Shown here: positions 21,304 to 31,909 of the stretch, in pieces
Position numbering within the stretch: position 1 is the first letter of the stretch
Layout of the letters: each line of letters opens with the position of its first letter
NCBI GenBank assembly: GCA_017548445.1
Contig: JAFYZZ010000027.1
Coordinates: 31,506-95,505, forward strand
Reading direction: 5' to 3'
DNA from: Bacteroidales bacterium
GTDB lineage: Bacteria; Bacteroidota; Bacteroidia; Bacteroidales; UBA932
Length of the DNA stretch: 64,000 bases
Notes under the pieces: model-generated
What the model saw: the letters and a program-made list of their open reading frames with translations, nothing else
Database searches by the model: none
Told to the model about the DNA's origin: nothing
Program-made: the position numbers and the translations under genes

Positions 21304-22334
21304 TTCAGGATGATGTCCATCACGCCCGCCTGGTCCGTGACCTTGCCGATCACGAAGGCCTTTTCGCCGTGCGAGGCGAGGATGTCGATGGCCTTCTGCG
21401 CCTCGGAAGGATCGACCACGAGGACCATACCCACGCCCATATTGAAAATGTTGAACATCTCGCGGTGCGGCACGCCGCCCCACTTCTCCAGCAGGTCGAA
21501 GATCACGGGGACCTCCCAGGTGCCCTCGCGGATCTCGAGGCCCTGGCCTTCCTGCAGGAAGCGCGGGATGTTCTCGTCGAAACCGCCGCCGGTGATGTGG
21601 GCCATACCGTGCACGTCGCACTGGCTCACGACATCCAGCACCTGCTTGACATAGATCTTGGTCGGGGTCAGCAGGACCTCGCCGAGTTTGCGGCCGCCCA
21701 GTTCGGCCACGCGGTCGGAATAGTGGTGACGGCCGTCCGCGACGATCTTGCGAACGAGGCTGAAGCCGTTGGAGTGCACGCCCGAGGAACCGATGCCCAC
21801 CAGGACGTCGCCCACCTTGACCTTGGAGCCGTCGATCAGCTTGCTCTTCTCCACGACGCCCGTCGCGGCGCCGGCCAGGTCGTATTCGTCATAGGCGTAC
21901 ATACCCGGCATCTCGGCGGTCTCGCCGCCCACGAGCATACAGCCCGCCTGGCGGCAGCCCTCCGCGACACCCGCCACGATCTGCTCCACCTTCTCGGGAA
22001 CGTTGTGGCCCAGGGCCACGTAGTCCAGGAAATAGATGGGCTCGGCACCGTGGGCGAGCACGTCGTTCACGCACATCGCCACCACGTCGATGCCGACGGT
22101 ATCGTGCTTGTCCAGCGTGAAGGCGATCTTCAGCTTGGTGCCCACGCCGTCGGTGCTGCTCACCAGCACCGGCTCCTTGTAGCCGAGGGAGGACAGGTCG
22201 AACATTCCGCCGAATGCTCCGATGTTGCCCATCGTGCCCTTGCGGGCCGTGGAAGCGACGTGCTGTTTGATACGACGGACTACCTCGTAGCCCGCTTCCA
22301 GGTTGACACCTGCTTTTTCGTAAGAATTAGCCAT
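21300..22334 (-). CDS. purM: Phosphoribosylformylglycinamidine cyclo-ligase (AIR synthetase)
   Basis: 344 residues. Converts FGAM to AIR with ATP. Seen: '[30 protein letters not shown]' near 45-75, '[17 protein letters not shown]' near 90, '[11 protein letters not shown]' near 140 and '[16 protein letters not shown]' near 240. The start is the ATG at 22334 (MANSYEKAG); an upstream TTG in frame is unlikely. ATGA overlap with purN downstream and a 14-base gap from purF upstream. Confidence 0.95.
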   Translation of the reverse strand: MANSYEKAGVNLEAGYEVVRRIKQHVASTARKGTMGNIGAFGGMFDLSSLGYKEPVLVSSTDGVGTKLKIAFTLDKHDTVGIDVVAMCVNDVLAHGAEPIYFLDYVALGHNVPEKVEQIVAGVAEGCRQAGCMLVGGETAEMPGMYAYDEYDLAGAATGVVEKSKLIDGSKVKVGDVLVGIGSSGVHSNGFSLVRKIVADGRHHYSDRVAELGGRKLGEVLLTPTKIYVKQVLDVVSQCDVHGMAHITGGGFDENIPRFLQEGQGLEIREGTWEVPVIFDLLEKWGGVPHREMFNIFNMGVGMVLVVDPSEAQKAIDILASHGEKAFVIGKVTDQAGVMDIILK

Positions 22335-22348
22335 AGTTTTCAATATTA

Positions 22349-23707
<1,359 letters not shown>

Positions 23708-23710
23708 ATA

Positions 23711-24433
23711 TTATGATTCAGTTACTTGTTTAAGACGGTTCAGGACATTGCGGTAGTTCTCCACCACGCAGCTCAGGTCCAGGCGGAAGCGGTCCTTGTC
23801 CATACGCTCCCCCGTGGCTTCGTCCCACAGGCGGCAGGTATCCGGGCTGATCTCGTCCGAGATGATGATGGACCCGGTATCCGAGGCCCGACCGAACTCC
23901 AGCTTCATATCCACCAGCTCGATGCCGGCCTTGTGGAAGAGAGGCTTCAGCAGTTCGTTCACCTTGCGGGCGATGTTGTACATCTCGTCCAGTTCCAGGT
24001 AGGTGGCCAGCCCCAGGGCCACGGCGTGGTCGCGGTTGATGAACGGGTCCTCCAGTTCGTCGTTGTTGTAGCGCAGGTCCACGATGACGTTGGGATGGCG
24101 GAAGCCCTCCTCCACGCCCAGGCGCGCGGCCAGCGAGCCGGCGATCCGGTTATGCACCACCACCTGCAGGGGGATGATCTCGATCTTCCGGCAGAGCTGT
24201 TCCTGCTCGCCCAGCAGTTCGATGAAATGGGTCTCCACCCCGTTCCGGTTCAGGTAGTCCAGCAGGATGGCGGATATCTGGTTGTCCAGGGCGCCCTTCC
24301 CCTTGAAACGCGCCCGCTTCACGTTATTGTAGGCCACCGTCACGTCCTTGTAGCGGAAAATCACCTGGTCGGGATGGTCGGTGGCGAAAACCTGTTTCTC
24401 GTTCCCTTCGAAGATCAGCTCTCCTTTTCTCAT
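23711..24433 (-). CDS. purC: SAICAR synthase
   Basis: 240 residues, the normal length. Couples CAIR and aspartate with ATP. Seen: 'GNEKQVFATDHPDQVIFRYKD' near 10-30, 'HNRIAGSLAARLGVEEG' near 95, 'FHKAGIELVDMKLEFGR' near 170 and 'IISDEISPDTCRLWDEATGE' near 190, all family signatures. It starts 3 bases after the purL stop and ends 3 bases before the purF start. Confidence 0.97.
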   Translation of the reverse strand: MRKGELIFEGNEKQVFATDHPDQVIFRYKDVTVAYNNVKRARFKGKGALDNQISAILLDYLNRNGVETHFIELLGEQEQLCRKIEIIPLQVVVHNRIAGSLAARLGVEEGFRHPNVIVDLRYNNDELEDPFINRDHAVALGLATYLELDEMYNIARKVNELLKPLFHKAGIELVDMKLEFGRASDTGSIIISDEISPDTCRLWDEATGERMDKDRFRLDLSCVVENYRNVLNRLKQVTES

Positions 24434-24436
24434 ATA

Positions 24437-27400
24437 TTATCGGTTCTTCTTGAAATATTTCACTGCGTTGGCGAAGAGCGGCTGTTCCAGCTCTTCCTCG
24501 ATGTTCCTGAACACGCCGGGCTCCCAGCGCTCGCTGTGACCCATCTTGCCGAGGATCTGCCCGTTCGGGCTGACGATGCCCTCGATGGCGTAGAAGGAGC
24601 CGTTGGGGTTGTAAGGCGGCTCCATCGTCACCTCCCCGCTGAACGGGTCCGCATACTGGAAAGCCACCAGCCCGCGGGCGAAGAGTTCCTTCGCCAGGGC
24701 CTCGGACACCACGAACTTGCCTTCGCCGTGGCTGACGGCAATGGTATGCAGGTCGCCTTCGGCCATCCCCGCGAGCCAGGGCGAACGGGTGGTGGCCACG
24801 CGCGTGGTGGCCATCTGGGAGATGTGCCGGTTGATGTCGTTGCGGAAGAGCGTGGGCGATTCCTTCGTGACCATCCCGAGGTGTCCGTACGGCAACAGGC
24901 CGCTCTTGACCAGCGCCTGGAAGCCGTTGCAGATGCCGAGAATCAAGCCGCCGCGCTCAAGCAAGGCCTCGATGGCCTGTGCAATCCGCTTGTTGTTCAA
25001 TACGTTGGCGATGAACTTGCCGCTGCCGTCCGGCTCGTCGCCCGCGGAGAATCCGCCGGCGAACATCAGCACCTGGCAGCGGTCTATCGCGGCCGCCATC
25101 TCATCGATGGAGGCGAGCACGTCCGCCCCGGTGAGGTTGCGGAACACCCCGAACTCCACCTCGGCGCCCGCCTTGCGGAAAGCCTTGGCGGTGTCGTAGT
25201 CGCAATTGGTACCCGGGAAGACCGGGATGAAAACCAGCGGCCGGTCCACCTTGGGGCCCTTCCAGCGCGGCGCCTCGTACTTCCCTTCCGGCCTGATGCC
25301 GTTCAAGAGCTTCGCGTGCGCGGGCTTGACCCTGGCGGGATACACCTTGGCGTATTTGCCGGCGAAGGCCTCCAGGAGAGCGTCCTGGCTCACGCGTTCG
25401 CCGTTGATCTTCAGATATCCATCCTCGCCGGACGTAACCTCGCCCAGCAGCTGCGCCGCCGGGAATTCCAGCTCCTCCTCGGACTCCACGATCACGGAGC
25501 CGTAGCCCAGGTCGAAGAGCGTCCGGACGTCCAGACTGACATCGACCCCGAACAGGTTGCCGAACGACATTTTCGCGAGGCCTTCCGCCACGCCGCCGCG
25601 GCCCAGCGCCCAGGCGGAGACGATGCGGCCGGCTTCCGCTTCCTTCCGGATGAACTGCCAGTTGGCCTTCAGCTGCGCCGTATCCGGCATCCGGTTCGGC
25701 AGCGGGGTATGCTTGATCAGGTAGAGTTTGTTGCCCTCCCACTTGAGTTCCGGCGAAAGCACCTTCTCCGCGTCCACCGTCGTGATGCCGAAGGCGATCA
25801 GGGTGGGCGGCACGCTGATGTGCTCGAAAGTGCCGCTCATCGAGTCCTTGCCGCCGATGGACGGAAGCCCGAACGCAATCTGCATCTTGAGGGCGCCGAG
25901 CAGCGCGGACAGAGGTTTGCCCCAGCTGTGCGGGTCCGCCGTCATCCGCTCGAAATACTCCTGGTAGGAAAAACGCATACGGGAGAAGTCCCCGCCTGCG
26001 GCAGCCACCTTGGCACAGGCGTCCACCACCGCATAGGCGGCGCCGTGGTAAGGGCTCCAGCTTGTCAGGAAGGGATCATACCCGAAGGCCATCATACTGG
26101 CGGTGCGGGTGAAGCCGTCGGCCGGCAGTTTCTGCACGGACACCTGCGTCTCGGTGGACTGCAGGGCGCCGCCGTAAGGCATCAGCACGGTGGAACGGCC
26201 GATGGTGGAGTCGAACATCTCCACGAGGCCCTTCTGCGAGGCCACGTTGGGATCCGACATCACGGCACGCATCTTCTCCTGCAGGGTGTCGCCCGGCCAC
26301 TCGCGGCGGAACGGGTCGACGTCCTCGACCGCGGCCACGGCGGCTTTCGCATAATGCTTCGCCCCGGCGCTGTCGATGAACCCGCGGGACAGGTCGGCCA
26401 CCGTCTCGCCGTGGAAGAACATCCGCATCCGGCCGCGGTCCGTCACGTCGGCCACGTGCGTGACCTCCACGTTCTCGCTGCCGCAGAAGGCCTCGAACGC
26501 CGCGCGGTCCTTCGCTTCCACCACCACGGCCATACGCTCCTGGGACTCACTGATGGCCAGCTCCGTGGCGTTCAGGCCGCTGTATTTCGCCGGCACGCGG
26601 TCCAGCCAGATGTCCAGGCCGGGGGCGAGCTCGCCGATGGCGACGCTCACGCCGCCCGCGCCGAAGTCGTTGGATTTCTTGATGAGGCGCGTCACCTCCG
26701 GACGGCGGAAAAGCCGCTGGAGCTTGCGCTCCTCGGGGGCGTTGCCCTTCTGGACCTCGCTGCCGCAGGTTTCCAGGGAGGTGCCGGTATGCTCCTTCGA
26801 GGAACCGGTGGCTCCGCCGATGCCGTCCCGGCCCGTGCGGCCGCCCAGCAGCAGGATCACGTCTCCCGGCGCAGGGCTCTCGCGGCGGACGTTCTCCGCC
26901 TTCACGGCACCCACCACGGCGCCCACCTCGAGGCGCTTGGCGGTGTAGCCGGGATGATAGATTTCACGCACGTGCGTCGTTGCAAGGCCGATCTGGTTGC
27001 CGTAGCTGGAGTAGCCGGCGGCCGCCTTGCGGCTGATGAGCCGCTGCGGAAGCTTGCCCGGCAGGGTGTCCTTCACGGCGGCGTTGATGTCGCCCGCACC
27101 CGTCACGCGCATCGCCTGATACACGTAGGCACGGCCGGAAAGCGGGTCGCGGATGGCCCCTCCCAGACAGGTGGCGGCGCCGCCGAAAGGCTCGATTTCG
27201 GTAGGATGGTTGTGCGTCTCGTTCTTGAACATCAGCAGCCACTTCTCCGTGCGCCCGTCCACGTCGACGTCCACGTAGATGCTGCAGGCGTTGTTCTCCT
27301 CGCTCTGCTCGAGGTCTTCCAGCAGGCCGCGCTTACGGAGAACCCGCGCGCCGATGGTGGCCAGTTCCATCAGGCAGAGACTCTTGTGCTCGCGGCCCAG

Positions 27401-28168
27401 CTCCTTGCGGACGGAGAGGAATTCGCGGTATTCCGCCTCGATCTCCTCCTTCACGAAGGAATCCTCCACCTTCACGTCCGTCAGTTCCGTGGTGAAGGTG
27501 GTGTGGCGGCAGTGGTCGCTCCAATAGGTGTCCAGGATGCGCAGTTCCGTCTCGGTGGGGTCGCGCCCCTCCAGGGTGAAGTAACGCACCACCTCGGCGA
27601 GGTCGTCGGTGTTCATCGCCAGCCCCCATTCCTTGCAGAAGGCGGCATAGGCGCCGGGCTGCATCCCGATGAAGCCCGCGAGCGACGAGAGCGGCTTCAC
27701 CTCGGCCTTGCCCTCCGGCTGCAGGCGTCCCAGGTCTTTCGGGCGGGACTCCACGGCGTTGATGAAATAGTGGCGGATGGCCGCCAGGTCAGCCTCCGGC
27801 AGGTCGTCGTCGAAGATGAGCAGGCGGGACGAGCGGATCTGCACGTCCGCCGACGGGTCTATCAGGTGCACGCAGTCCAGGGCAGACGAGGCGCGCTGGT
27901 CGAACTGGCCGGGGATGTATTCAACGGCCAGGTATTTCTTGCCTTCGAGCGGGCATTCGTCCGACACCAGGTCGGTCACCACCTCGCCGAAGACCGTGTA
28001 ACGGCACTTCTCCAGCAGTTCGTCGGAAAAGCCGAAGAGGTCGTAGACGTTCAGGAGGCGGAGGGTACGCAGCCCCAGAGAAAGGTTTTCGTTGAACTCG
28101 CTGCGGAGGCTCTGCGCCTCGACCTGGAACTCCGAATACTTTTCTACGAAAATGCGATGGGATTTCAT
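24437..28168 (-). CDS. purL: Phosphoribosylformylglycinamidine synthase, large single-chain type
   Basis: 1243 residues: the large PurL that fuses PurS-like, linker, two AIRS-type halves and a class I glutaminase. Seen: 'YWSDHCRHTTFTTEL' near 220 and 'FKNETHNHPTEIEPFGGAATCLGGAIRD' near 310; the glutaminase (about 990-1243) has 'FPGTNCDYDTA', 'LGICNGFQALVKSGLLPYG' (nucleophile Cys) and 'HGEGKFV' with His and Glu intact. So this enzyme, unlike PurF here, hydrolyses its own glutamine. I chose the ATG at 28168 (MKSHRIFVEKYSEFQ) because it is 10 bases past the purE stop; longer readings run into purE. Confidence 0.96.
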   Translation of the reverse strand: MKSHRIFVEKYSEFQVEAQSLRSEFNENLSLGLRTLRLLNVYDLFGFSDELLEKCRYTVFGEVVTDLVSDECPLEGKKYLAVEYIPGQFDQRASSALDCVHLIDPSADVQIRSSRLLIFDDDLPEADLAAIRHYFINAVESRPKDLGRLQPEGKAEVKPLSSLAGFIGMQPGAYAAFCKEWGLAMNTDDLAEVVRYFTLEGRDPTETELRILDTYWSDHCRHTTFTTELTDVKVEDSFVKEEIEAEYREFLSVRKELGREHKSLCLMELATIGARVLRKRGLLEDLEQSEENNACSIYVDVDVDGRTEKWLLMFKNETHNHPTEIEPFGGAATCLGGAIRDPLSGRAYVYQAMRVTGAGDINAAVKDTLPGKLPQRLISRKAAAGYSSYGNQIGLATTHVREIYHPGYTAKRLEVGAVVGAVKAENVRRESPAPGDVILLLGGRTGRDGIGGATGSSKEHTGTSLETCGSEVQKGNAPEERKLQRLFRRPEVTRLIKKSNDFGAGGVSVAIGELAPGLDIWLDRVPAKYSGLNATELAISESQERMAVVVEAKDRAAFEAFCGSENVEVTHVADVTDRGRMRMFFHGETVADLSRGFIDSAGAKHYAKAAVAAVEDVDPFRREWPGDTLQEKMRAVMSDPNVASQKGLVEMFDSTIGRSTVLMPYGGALQSTETQVSVQKLPADGFTRTASMMAFGYDPFLTSWSPYHGAAYAVVDACAKVAAAGGDFSRMRFSYQEYFERMTADPHSWGKPLSALLGALKMQIAFGLPSIGGKDSMSGTFEHISVPPTLIAFGITTVDAEKVLSPELKWEGNKLYLIKHTPLPNRMPDTAQLKANWQFIRKEAEAGRIVSAWALGRGGVAEGLAKMSFGNLFGVDVSLDVRTLFDLGYGSVIVESEEELEFPAAQLLGEVTSGEDGYLKINGERVSQDALLEAFAGKYAKVYPARVKPAHAKLLNGIRPEGKYEAPRWKGPKVDRPLVFIPVFPGTNCDYDTAKAFRKAGAEVEFGVFRNLTGADVLASIDEMAAAIDRCQVLMFAGGFSAGDEPDGSGKFIANVLNNKRIAQAIEALLERGGLILGICNGFQALVKSGLLPYGHLGMVTKESPTLFRNDINRHISQMATTRVATTRSPWLAGMAEGDLHTIAVSHGEGKFVVSEALAKELFARGLVAFQYADPFSGEVTMEPPYNPNGSFYAIEGIVSPNGQILGKMGHSERWEPGVFRNIEEELEQPLFANAVKYFKKNR

Positions 28169-28178
28169 CTCGCTTGGC

Positions 28179-28646
28179 TTATATCTCGGTTTGGAGGACT
28201 TTGTCGGCCTGGGCTTTGCGGAACTCCGCGAGTTTCTCCGCGAGGGCGGGATCCTGGAGGGCAAAGACGGACACGGCGTAAAGTGCGGCGTTCTTCGCCC
28301 CGTCGATCGCCATCGTGGCGACGGGGATGCCGGAAGGCATCTGGACGATGGACAGAAGGGAATCCAGGCCGCTGAGCGCCTTGCTCCTGATGGGTATGCC
28401 GATGACCGGAAGCGTGGTCAGGGCGGCGGCCATTCCGGGCAGGTGGGCGGCGCCGCCGGCCCCGGCGATCACGAGGCTCACGCCGCGTTCCCGGGCGGAG
28501 GCCATATAATCGCAGAAGAACTGAGGGGTGCGGTGGGCGCTGATAACCTTCTTTTCGTAGGGGACCCCGAACTGGTCGAGGGTCTCGCAAGCGGCTGACA
28601 TCACCTCCCAGTCGCTCTTGGATCCCATAATGATGCTGACTTTCAT
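28179..28646 (-). CDS. purE: N5-carboxyaminoimidazole ribonucleotide mutase (class I PurE)
   Basis: 155 residues. Rearranges N5-CAIR to CAIR. Seen: '[12 protein letters not shown]' at the start, '[17 protein letters not shown]' near 37-53 with the class I His, and '[14 protein letters not shown]' near 70. The class I type normally needs PurK, which is not in this window. First gene of the purine operon, with a promoter at 28666-28696. Confidence 0.96.
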   Translation of the reverse strand: MKVSIIMGSKSDWEVMSAACETLDQFGVPYEKKVISAHRTPQFFCDYMASARERGVSLVIAGAGGAAHLPGMAAALTTLPVIGIPIRSKALSGLDSLLSIVQMPSGIPVATMAIDGAKNAALYAVSVFALQDPALAEKLAEFRKAQADKVLQTEI

Positions 28647-28665
28647 ACCAAAACTAACTAAAGCG

Positions 28666-28696
28666 CAAATTTACAACTATCCTGCATACCCTGCAA
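28666..28696 (-). promoter_or_regulatory. Promoter of the purine operon
   Basis: TAAATTTG (-7, 28666-28673) with TTG 23 bases upstream (28694-28696). The leader is about 20 bases, too short for a riboswitch. It is divergent from the promoter at 28730-28757. Confidence 0.7.
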
Positions 28697-28729
28697 GCGA
28701 AGTTATCGACATTTTTCCCCTTTTATCTG

Positions 28730-28757
28730 TTGATAACTTCCGTTTTTACTATATTTG
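28730..28757 (+). promoter_or_regulatory. Promoter of the lipoprotein deformylase/mgtC/pyrC genes
   Basis: TTG (28730-28732) and TATATTTG (28750-28757). Only 9 bases separate the box from the ATG at 28767, so the transcript has almost no leader. Confidence 0.7.
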
Positions 28758-28766
28758 TCTTTCGGT

Positions 28767-29450
28767 ATGAAAGCACGTTCCGTCCTGTTTTCCGGCCTGG
28801 CCGTCCTCCTGCTCGCCTGCGGGTGCCCGCGCAAAGCGCAGGGGCCTTTCGAGCCGTGGGAACGCACCGTCATCACGATGTCCGACAGCGTGATGTACGT
28901 CTTCGTCTCGAACGATCCCGCGGACAGCCTGGAGTTGCGCACCCCCTGCCGTGAGTTCACGGAGGAGGAACTGCGCAGCGACCTTTACAAAACGCTCTGT
29001 ACCAAGATGCTGGCCACCGTCCAATCGCCGCAGCAGGGCGGCGTGGGCATCGCCGGTCCTCAGGTCGGCCTCAGCCGCCGCATCGCCGCCATCCAGCGCC
29101 TCGACAAGCCGGGCGAGCCCTTCGAGGTCTACCCCAACCTGCGCGTGCTGGAGCACCTGGGCGACACCGTCCGGGGACCTGAAGGCTGCCTGTCCGTTCC
29201 CGGGATGCGCGGGATCGTGCCCCGAAGCGAAGGCGTGGTGGTGTCCTGGACCGACCCGGAAACCCTGCGGACCATTACCGACACCGTCCACGGCTACACC
29301 GCCATCATCTTCCAGCACGAGACCGACCACCTGGACGGCATCCTTTACACCGACCGCGCCGACACGGTCTTCGTGAACCGGGCGTGGCTGGACGAACGCG
29401 CCCCGTACGAGGCTGCGGGAGCTTATGATAAACCACAATGGATCAATTAG
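28767..29450 (+). CDS. Exported lipoprotein homologue of peptide deformylase
   Basis: 227 residues. All three deformylase motifs are present: 'GVGIAGPQVG' near 93, 'EGCLSVPG' near 138 and the metal site 'QHETDHLDG' near 185, so catalysis is likely. The N-terminus is a lipoprotein signal peptide (Lys/Arg, then about 12 hydrophobic residues, then LLAC at 15-18), which would put the enzyme outside the cytoplasm. An extra 50-residue segment precedes motif 1. Start chosen at the ATG 28767; a TTG upstream adds four residues without changing the signal. The N-formyl-Met substrate is normally cytoplasmic, so the target here is unclear. Overlaps mgtC by 13 bases. Confidence 0.85.
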   Translation: MKARSVLFSGLAVLLLACGCPRKAQGPFEPWERTVITMSDSVMYVFVSNDPADSLELRTPCREFTEEELRSDLYKTLCTKMLATVQSPQQGGVGIAGPQVGLSRRIAAIQRLDKPGEPFEVYPNLRVLEHLGDTVRGPEGCLSVPGMRGIVPRSEGVVVSWTDPETLRTITDTVHGYTAIIFQHETDHLDGILYTDRADTVFVNRAWLDERAPYEAAGAYDKPQWIN

Positions 29451-30082
29451 ATATGACACTTGCACTGGAACTGACCATCCGTATGCTGGGCGCCGCCGCG
29501 TTCGGAGCCGCCATCGGCTATGAGCGCGAACTCCGCGGCAAGGGCGCCGGCGTCCGGACCCACCTGCTGGTGGCGCTGGGCTCCGCCCTGTTTATGATCA
29601 TCTCGCAGTACGGATTCGCCGATGCCGACAAGTTCGACGCCTCCCGCATCGCGGCCGGCGTCGTGGGAGGCCTGGGATTCCTGGGCGGCGGCATCATTAT
29701 GAAGAACAAGCACATCAGCGGACTGACCACCGCGGCCGGGCTCTGGGTCACCGGTGCGATGGGCCTGGCGATGGGCTGCGGGATGTATGAGATGTCCGTC
29801 CTCTGCACCGTCCTCATCCTCTTCTGTATGGAGGTCCTGCACTTCTACAGCACCAACCTGGGAGAGCGCCAGGTGAACGTCACCCTGTCCGGAAAGGACG
29901 ACAAGGCCCTCGCGGCCGCGGTCGAATCGCTGGGCAGGGACGTGAGCTGGTTCTCCCTCAACCGGCAGGAAGACGTCTTCAAGGCGGAGGTGAGTATGAT
30001 GATCAAGAAGAAAGAGAGCCCCGTCGCCCTGCTGGCGCGGCTTTCCGCCCTTCCCGGCGTGCAGGTGGAGAATATGGAATGA
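29438..30082 (+). CDS. MgtC/SapB-family membrane protein
   Basis: 214 residues. The N-terminal half has about four membrane segments with the family signatures 'GAAIGYERELRGKGAGVRTHLLVALGSALFM' near 22-52 and 'GLGFLGGGIIMKN' near 80. The C-terminal soluble domain (about 145-214) has an ACT-like pattern. Family members are linked to Mg2+ limitation and inhibition of F-type ATPase in pathogens; no such role is shown here. An alternative start is Met6. Ends in an ATGA overlap with pyrC. Confidence 0.85.
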   Translation: MDQLDMTLALELTIRMLGAAAFGAAIGYERELRGKGAGVRTHLLVALGSALFMIISQYGFADADKFDASRIAAGVVGGLGFLGGGIIMKNKHISGLTTAAGLWVTGAMGLAMGCGMYEMSVLCTVLILFCMEVLHFYSTNLGERQVNVTLSGKDDKALAAAVESLGRDVSWFSLNRQEDVFKAEVSMMIKKKESPVALLARLSALPGVQVENME

Positions 30083-31344
30083 TGGACCGGCTGCTCAAGG
30101 GAGGTATCCTGGTCGACGGTGCAGGCCGCCGCAAGGCCGACGTGCTCGTGCGCGACGGACGCATCGCCGCCGTCGGGCCGGATATCGTGGAGGCGTCCGG
30201 ATCGGAGGTCGTCGACTGCCGCGGAAAGTTCGTCAGCGCCGGTTTCACGGACCTGCACGTGCACTTCCGCGAGCCCGGGCAGAGCTACAAGGAAACCATC
30301 CGCAGCGGATCGCTCGCGGCGGCCCGCGGAGGCTACACCACCGTCTGCGCGATGCCCAACCTGAATCCCGTTCCGGACACGCCCGAAACCCTCGCTTTGG
30401 AGCAGGAGATCATCGACCGGGACGCCTGCATCGAAGTGCTCCCCTACTGCTCCATCACCCGCGGACGCAAGGGATTGGAACTCACCGACTTCGCTTCCCT
30501 CAAGAACCGTTGTGCCGCCTTCTCCGACGACGGCAGCGGCGTACAGAGCGAAGCGATGATGCTCCGCGCGATGCAGGCCGCCGCACGCGAGGATGTCATC
30601 CTGGCCGCGCATTGCGAAGACAACACCCTGCTGCACGGCGGCTATATCCACGACGGGCGGTATTGCGCGGCACACGGCCACCGGGGCATCTGCTCCGAGA
30701 GCGAATGGGGCCAGATCGCGCGCGACCTCGCCCTGGCGAAAAAGACCGGCTGCCGCTACCACGTATGCCATATTTCCTGTGCCGAAAGCGTGCGGCTGAT
30801 CCGAGAAGCCAAGGCTCGCGGCGTGCGCGTGACCTGCGAGACGGCGCCGCACTACCTGACCCTCTGCGAGGACGACCTGCAGGAAGACGGCCGGTTCAAG
30901 ATGAATCCCCCGCTGCGCCGCGCCGAAGACCGCGAGGCGCTTGTCGAAGGCCTGCTCGACGGAACGATTGACGCCATCGCCACCGACCACGCCCCGCATT
31001 CCGCCGAGGAGAAATCCCGCGGCCTGGCGGGCAGCGCGATGGGCGTCGTTGGCCTGGAAACGGCTTTTCCGGTACTCTATACCGACCTGGTGATTCCCGG
31101 AAAGGTCCGGCTGGAACGCATCGTCGAAGCCCTCACCGAGGGGCCGCGGCGGGCCTTCCGCCTGAGCGGCGGCCTGCAGCCCGGCCAAAGGGCCGACATC
31201 ACGGTCATCGACCCCGATGCGCAGTGGACGGTTGACCCTTCGGAGTTCCTGTCAAAAGGCCGCGCCACGCCTTTCGAAGGCAAACAGGTCCGCGGCCGTA
31301 TCGTATTGACCCTCAAGGACGGAGAGCCCGTCTGGCAGCTATGA
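30079..31344 (+). CDS. pyrC: Dihydroorotase
   Basis: 421 residues, type I (long) dihydroorotase in the amidohydrolase superfamily. Seen: 'TDLHVHFREPGQSYKETI' (metal His-x-His) near 55-72, 'AHCEDN' near 180, 'HVCHISCAESV' near 230, 'CETAPHYLTL' and 'AIATDHAPHS' (metal Asp) near 300. It converts carbamoyl aspartate to dihydroorotate, the step between the pyrB and pyrD products encoded on the opposite strand. ATGA overlaps with mgtC and with the next gene. Confidence 0.96.
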   Translation: MMDRLLKGGILVDGAGRRKADVLVRDGRIAAVGPDIVEASGSEVVDCRGKFVSAGFTDLHVHFREPGQSYKETIRSGSLAAARGGYTTVCAMPNLNPVPDTPETLALEQEIIDRDACIEVLPYCSITRGRKGLELTDFASLKNRCAAFSDDGSGVQSEAMMLRAMQAAAREDVILAAHCEDNTLLHGGYIHDGRYCAAHGHRGICSESEWGQIARDLALAKKTGCRYHVCHISCAESVRLIREAKARGVRVTCETAPHYLTLCEDDLQEDGRFKMNPPLRRAEDREALVEGLLDGTIDAIATDHAPHSAEEKSRGLAGSAMGVVGLETAFPVLYTDLVIPGKVRLERIVEALTEGPRRAFRLSGGLQPGQRADITVIDPDAQWTVDPSEFLSKGRATPFEGKQVRGRIVLTLKDGEPVWQL

Positions 31345-31907
31345 GAAAGTATCTGTTTATCCTGCTCGCGGCCCTGTTCCTGCTGCCCGGCGGCGGAGCG
31401 TTGGCCCAGACGGTTCCCGCCTGGGAGCCGGGCGAACTCGTACGCAAAGGCACCCGCATCGCGGTGGACAGCGTCAAGCTCGACAAGGCCGGAACGCTCG
31501 CCCTGCTGGAGGAAGCCGGAGGGCCCCGACTCGCCGCCGACTGGCAGAAGGGCGTCTCGCTGCGCCACTGGGGCACCGGCCTCACAGCGGGCGGCTTCAC
31601 CCTCGCGGCCGCCGGATATCTCTACAGTATGGCGATGGTGGTGGGCGGCGCCGTGGCCACCGGACTCGTGGCCGTGGGCGGCGAAGAAGCCGTGCAGGGC
31701 GTCTGGGACGGGATGTCGCCGCAGATCAGTGCCGGGATGGCCGTCGCCGGCGTCGGCCTGGCTGCCGGCCTCACGGGCACGGGCCTGCTGATTGCCGGCA
31801 ACACGCGCCTGCGCCGCATCGTCAAGGGCTGCAACGAACCCGCCGTTCCGGTGGAACTCACCTTCGGTCCCACCCCCTCAGGCATCGGCCTCGCCCTGCG
31901 GTTCTAG
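31341..31907 (+). CDS. Small exported or membrane protein of unknown function
   Basis: 188 residues, not recognised. A signal peptide (about 1-23, ending ALAQ) is followed by a short soluble stretch and two Gly/Ala-rich hydrophobic segments (about 75-110 and 130-152). The C-terminus 'SGIGLALRF' ends in an aromatic, like a barrel or secretion tail. Coupled to pyrC by an ATGA overlap; it converges on pyrB with a 2-base gap. Confidence 0.6.
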   Translation: MRKYLFILLAALFLLPGGGALAQTVPAWEPGELVRKGTRIAVDSVKLDKAGTLALLEEAGGPRLAADWQKGVSLRHWGTGLTAGGFTLAAAGYLYSMAMVVGGAVATGLVAVGGEEAVQGVWDGMSPQISAGMAVAGVGLAAGLTGTGLLIAGNTRLRRIVKGCNEPAVPVELTFGPTPSGIGLALRF

Positions 31908-31909
31908 GG

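Noticed and set aside
23726..28375. A 1549-codon open frame on the plus strand opposite purL and purC
   Set aside because: It mirrors the codon pattern of purL (GC-rich third positions leave the opposite frame open), has no family motif, and no promoter box precedes it.
28647..28766. Purine riboswitch ahead of purE
   Set aside because: The purE leader is only about 20 bases, too short for an aptamer.
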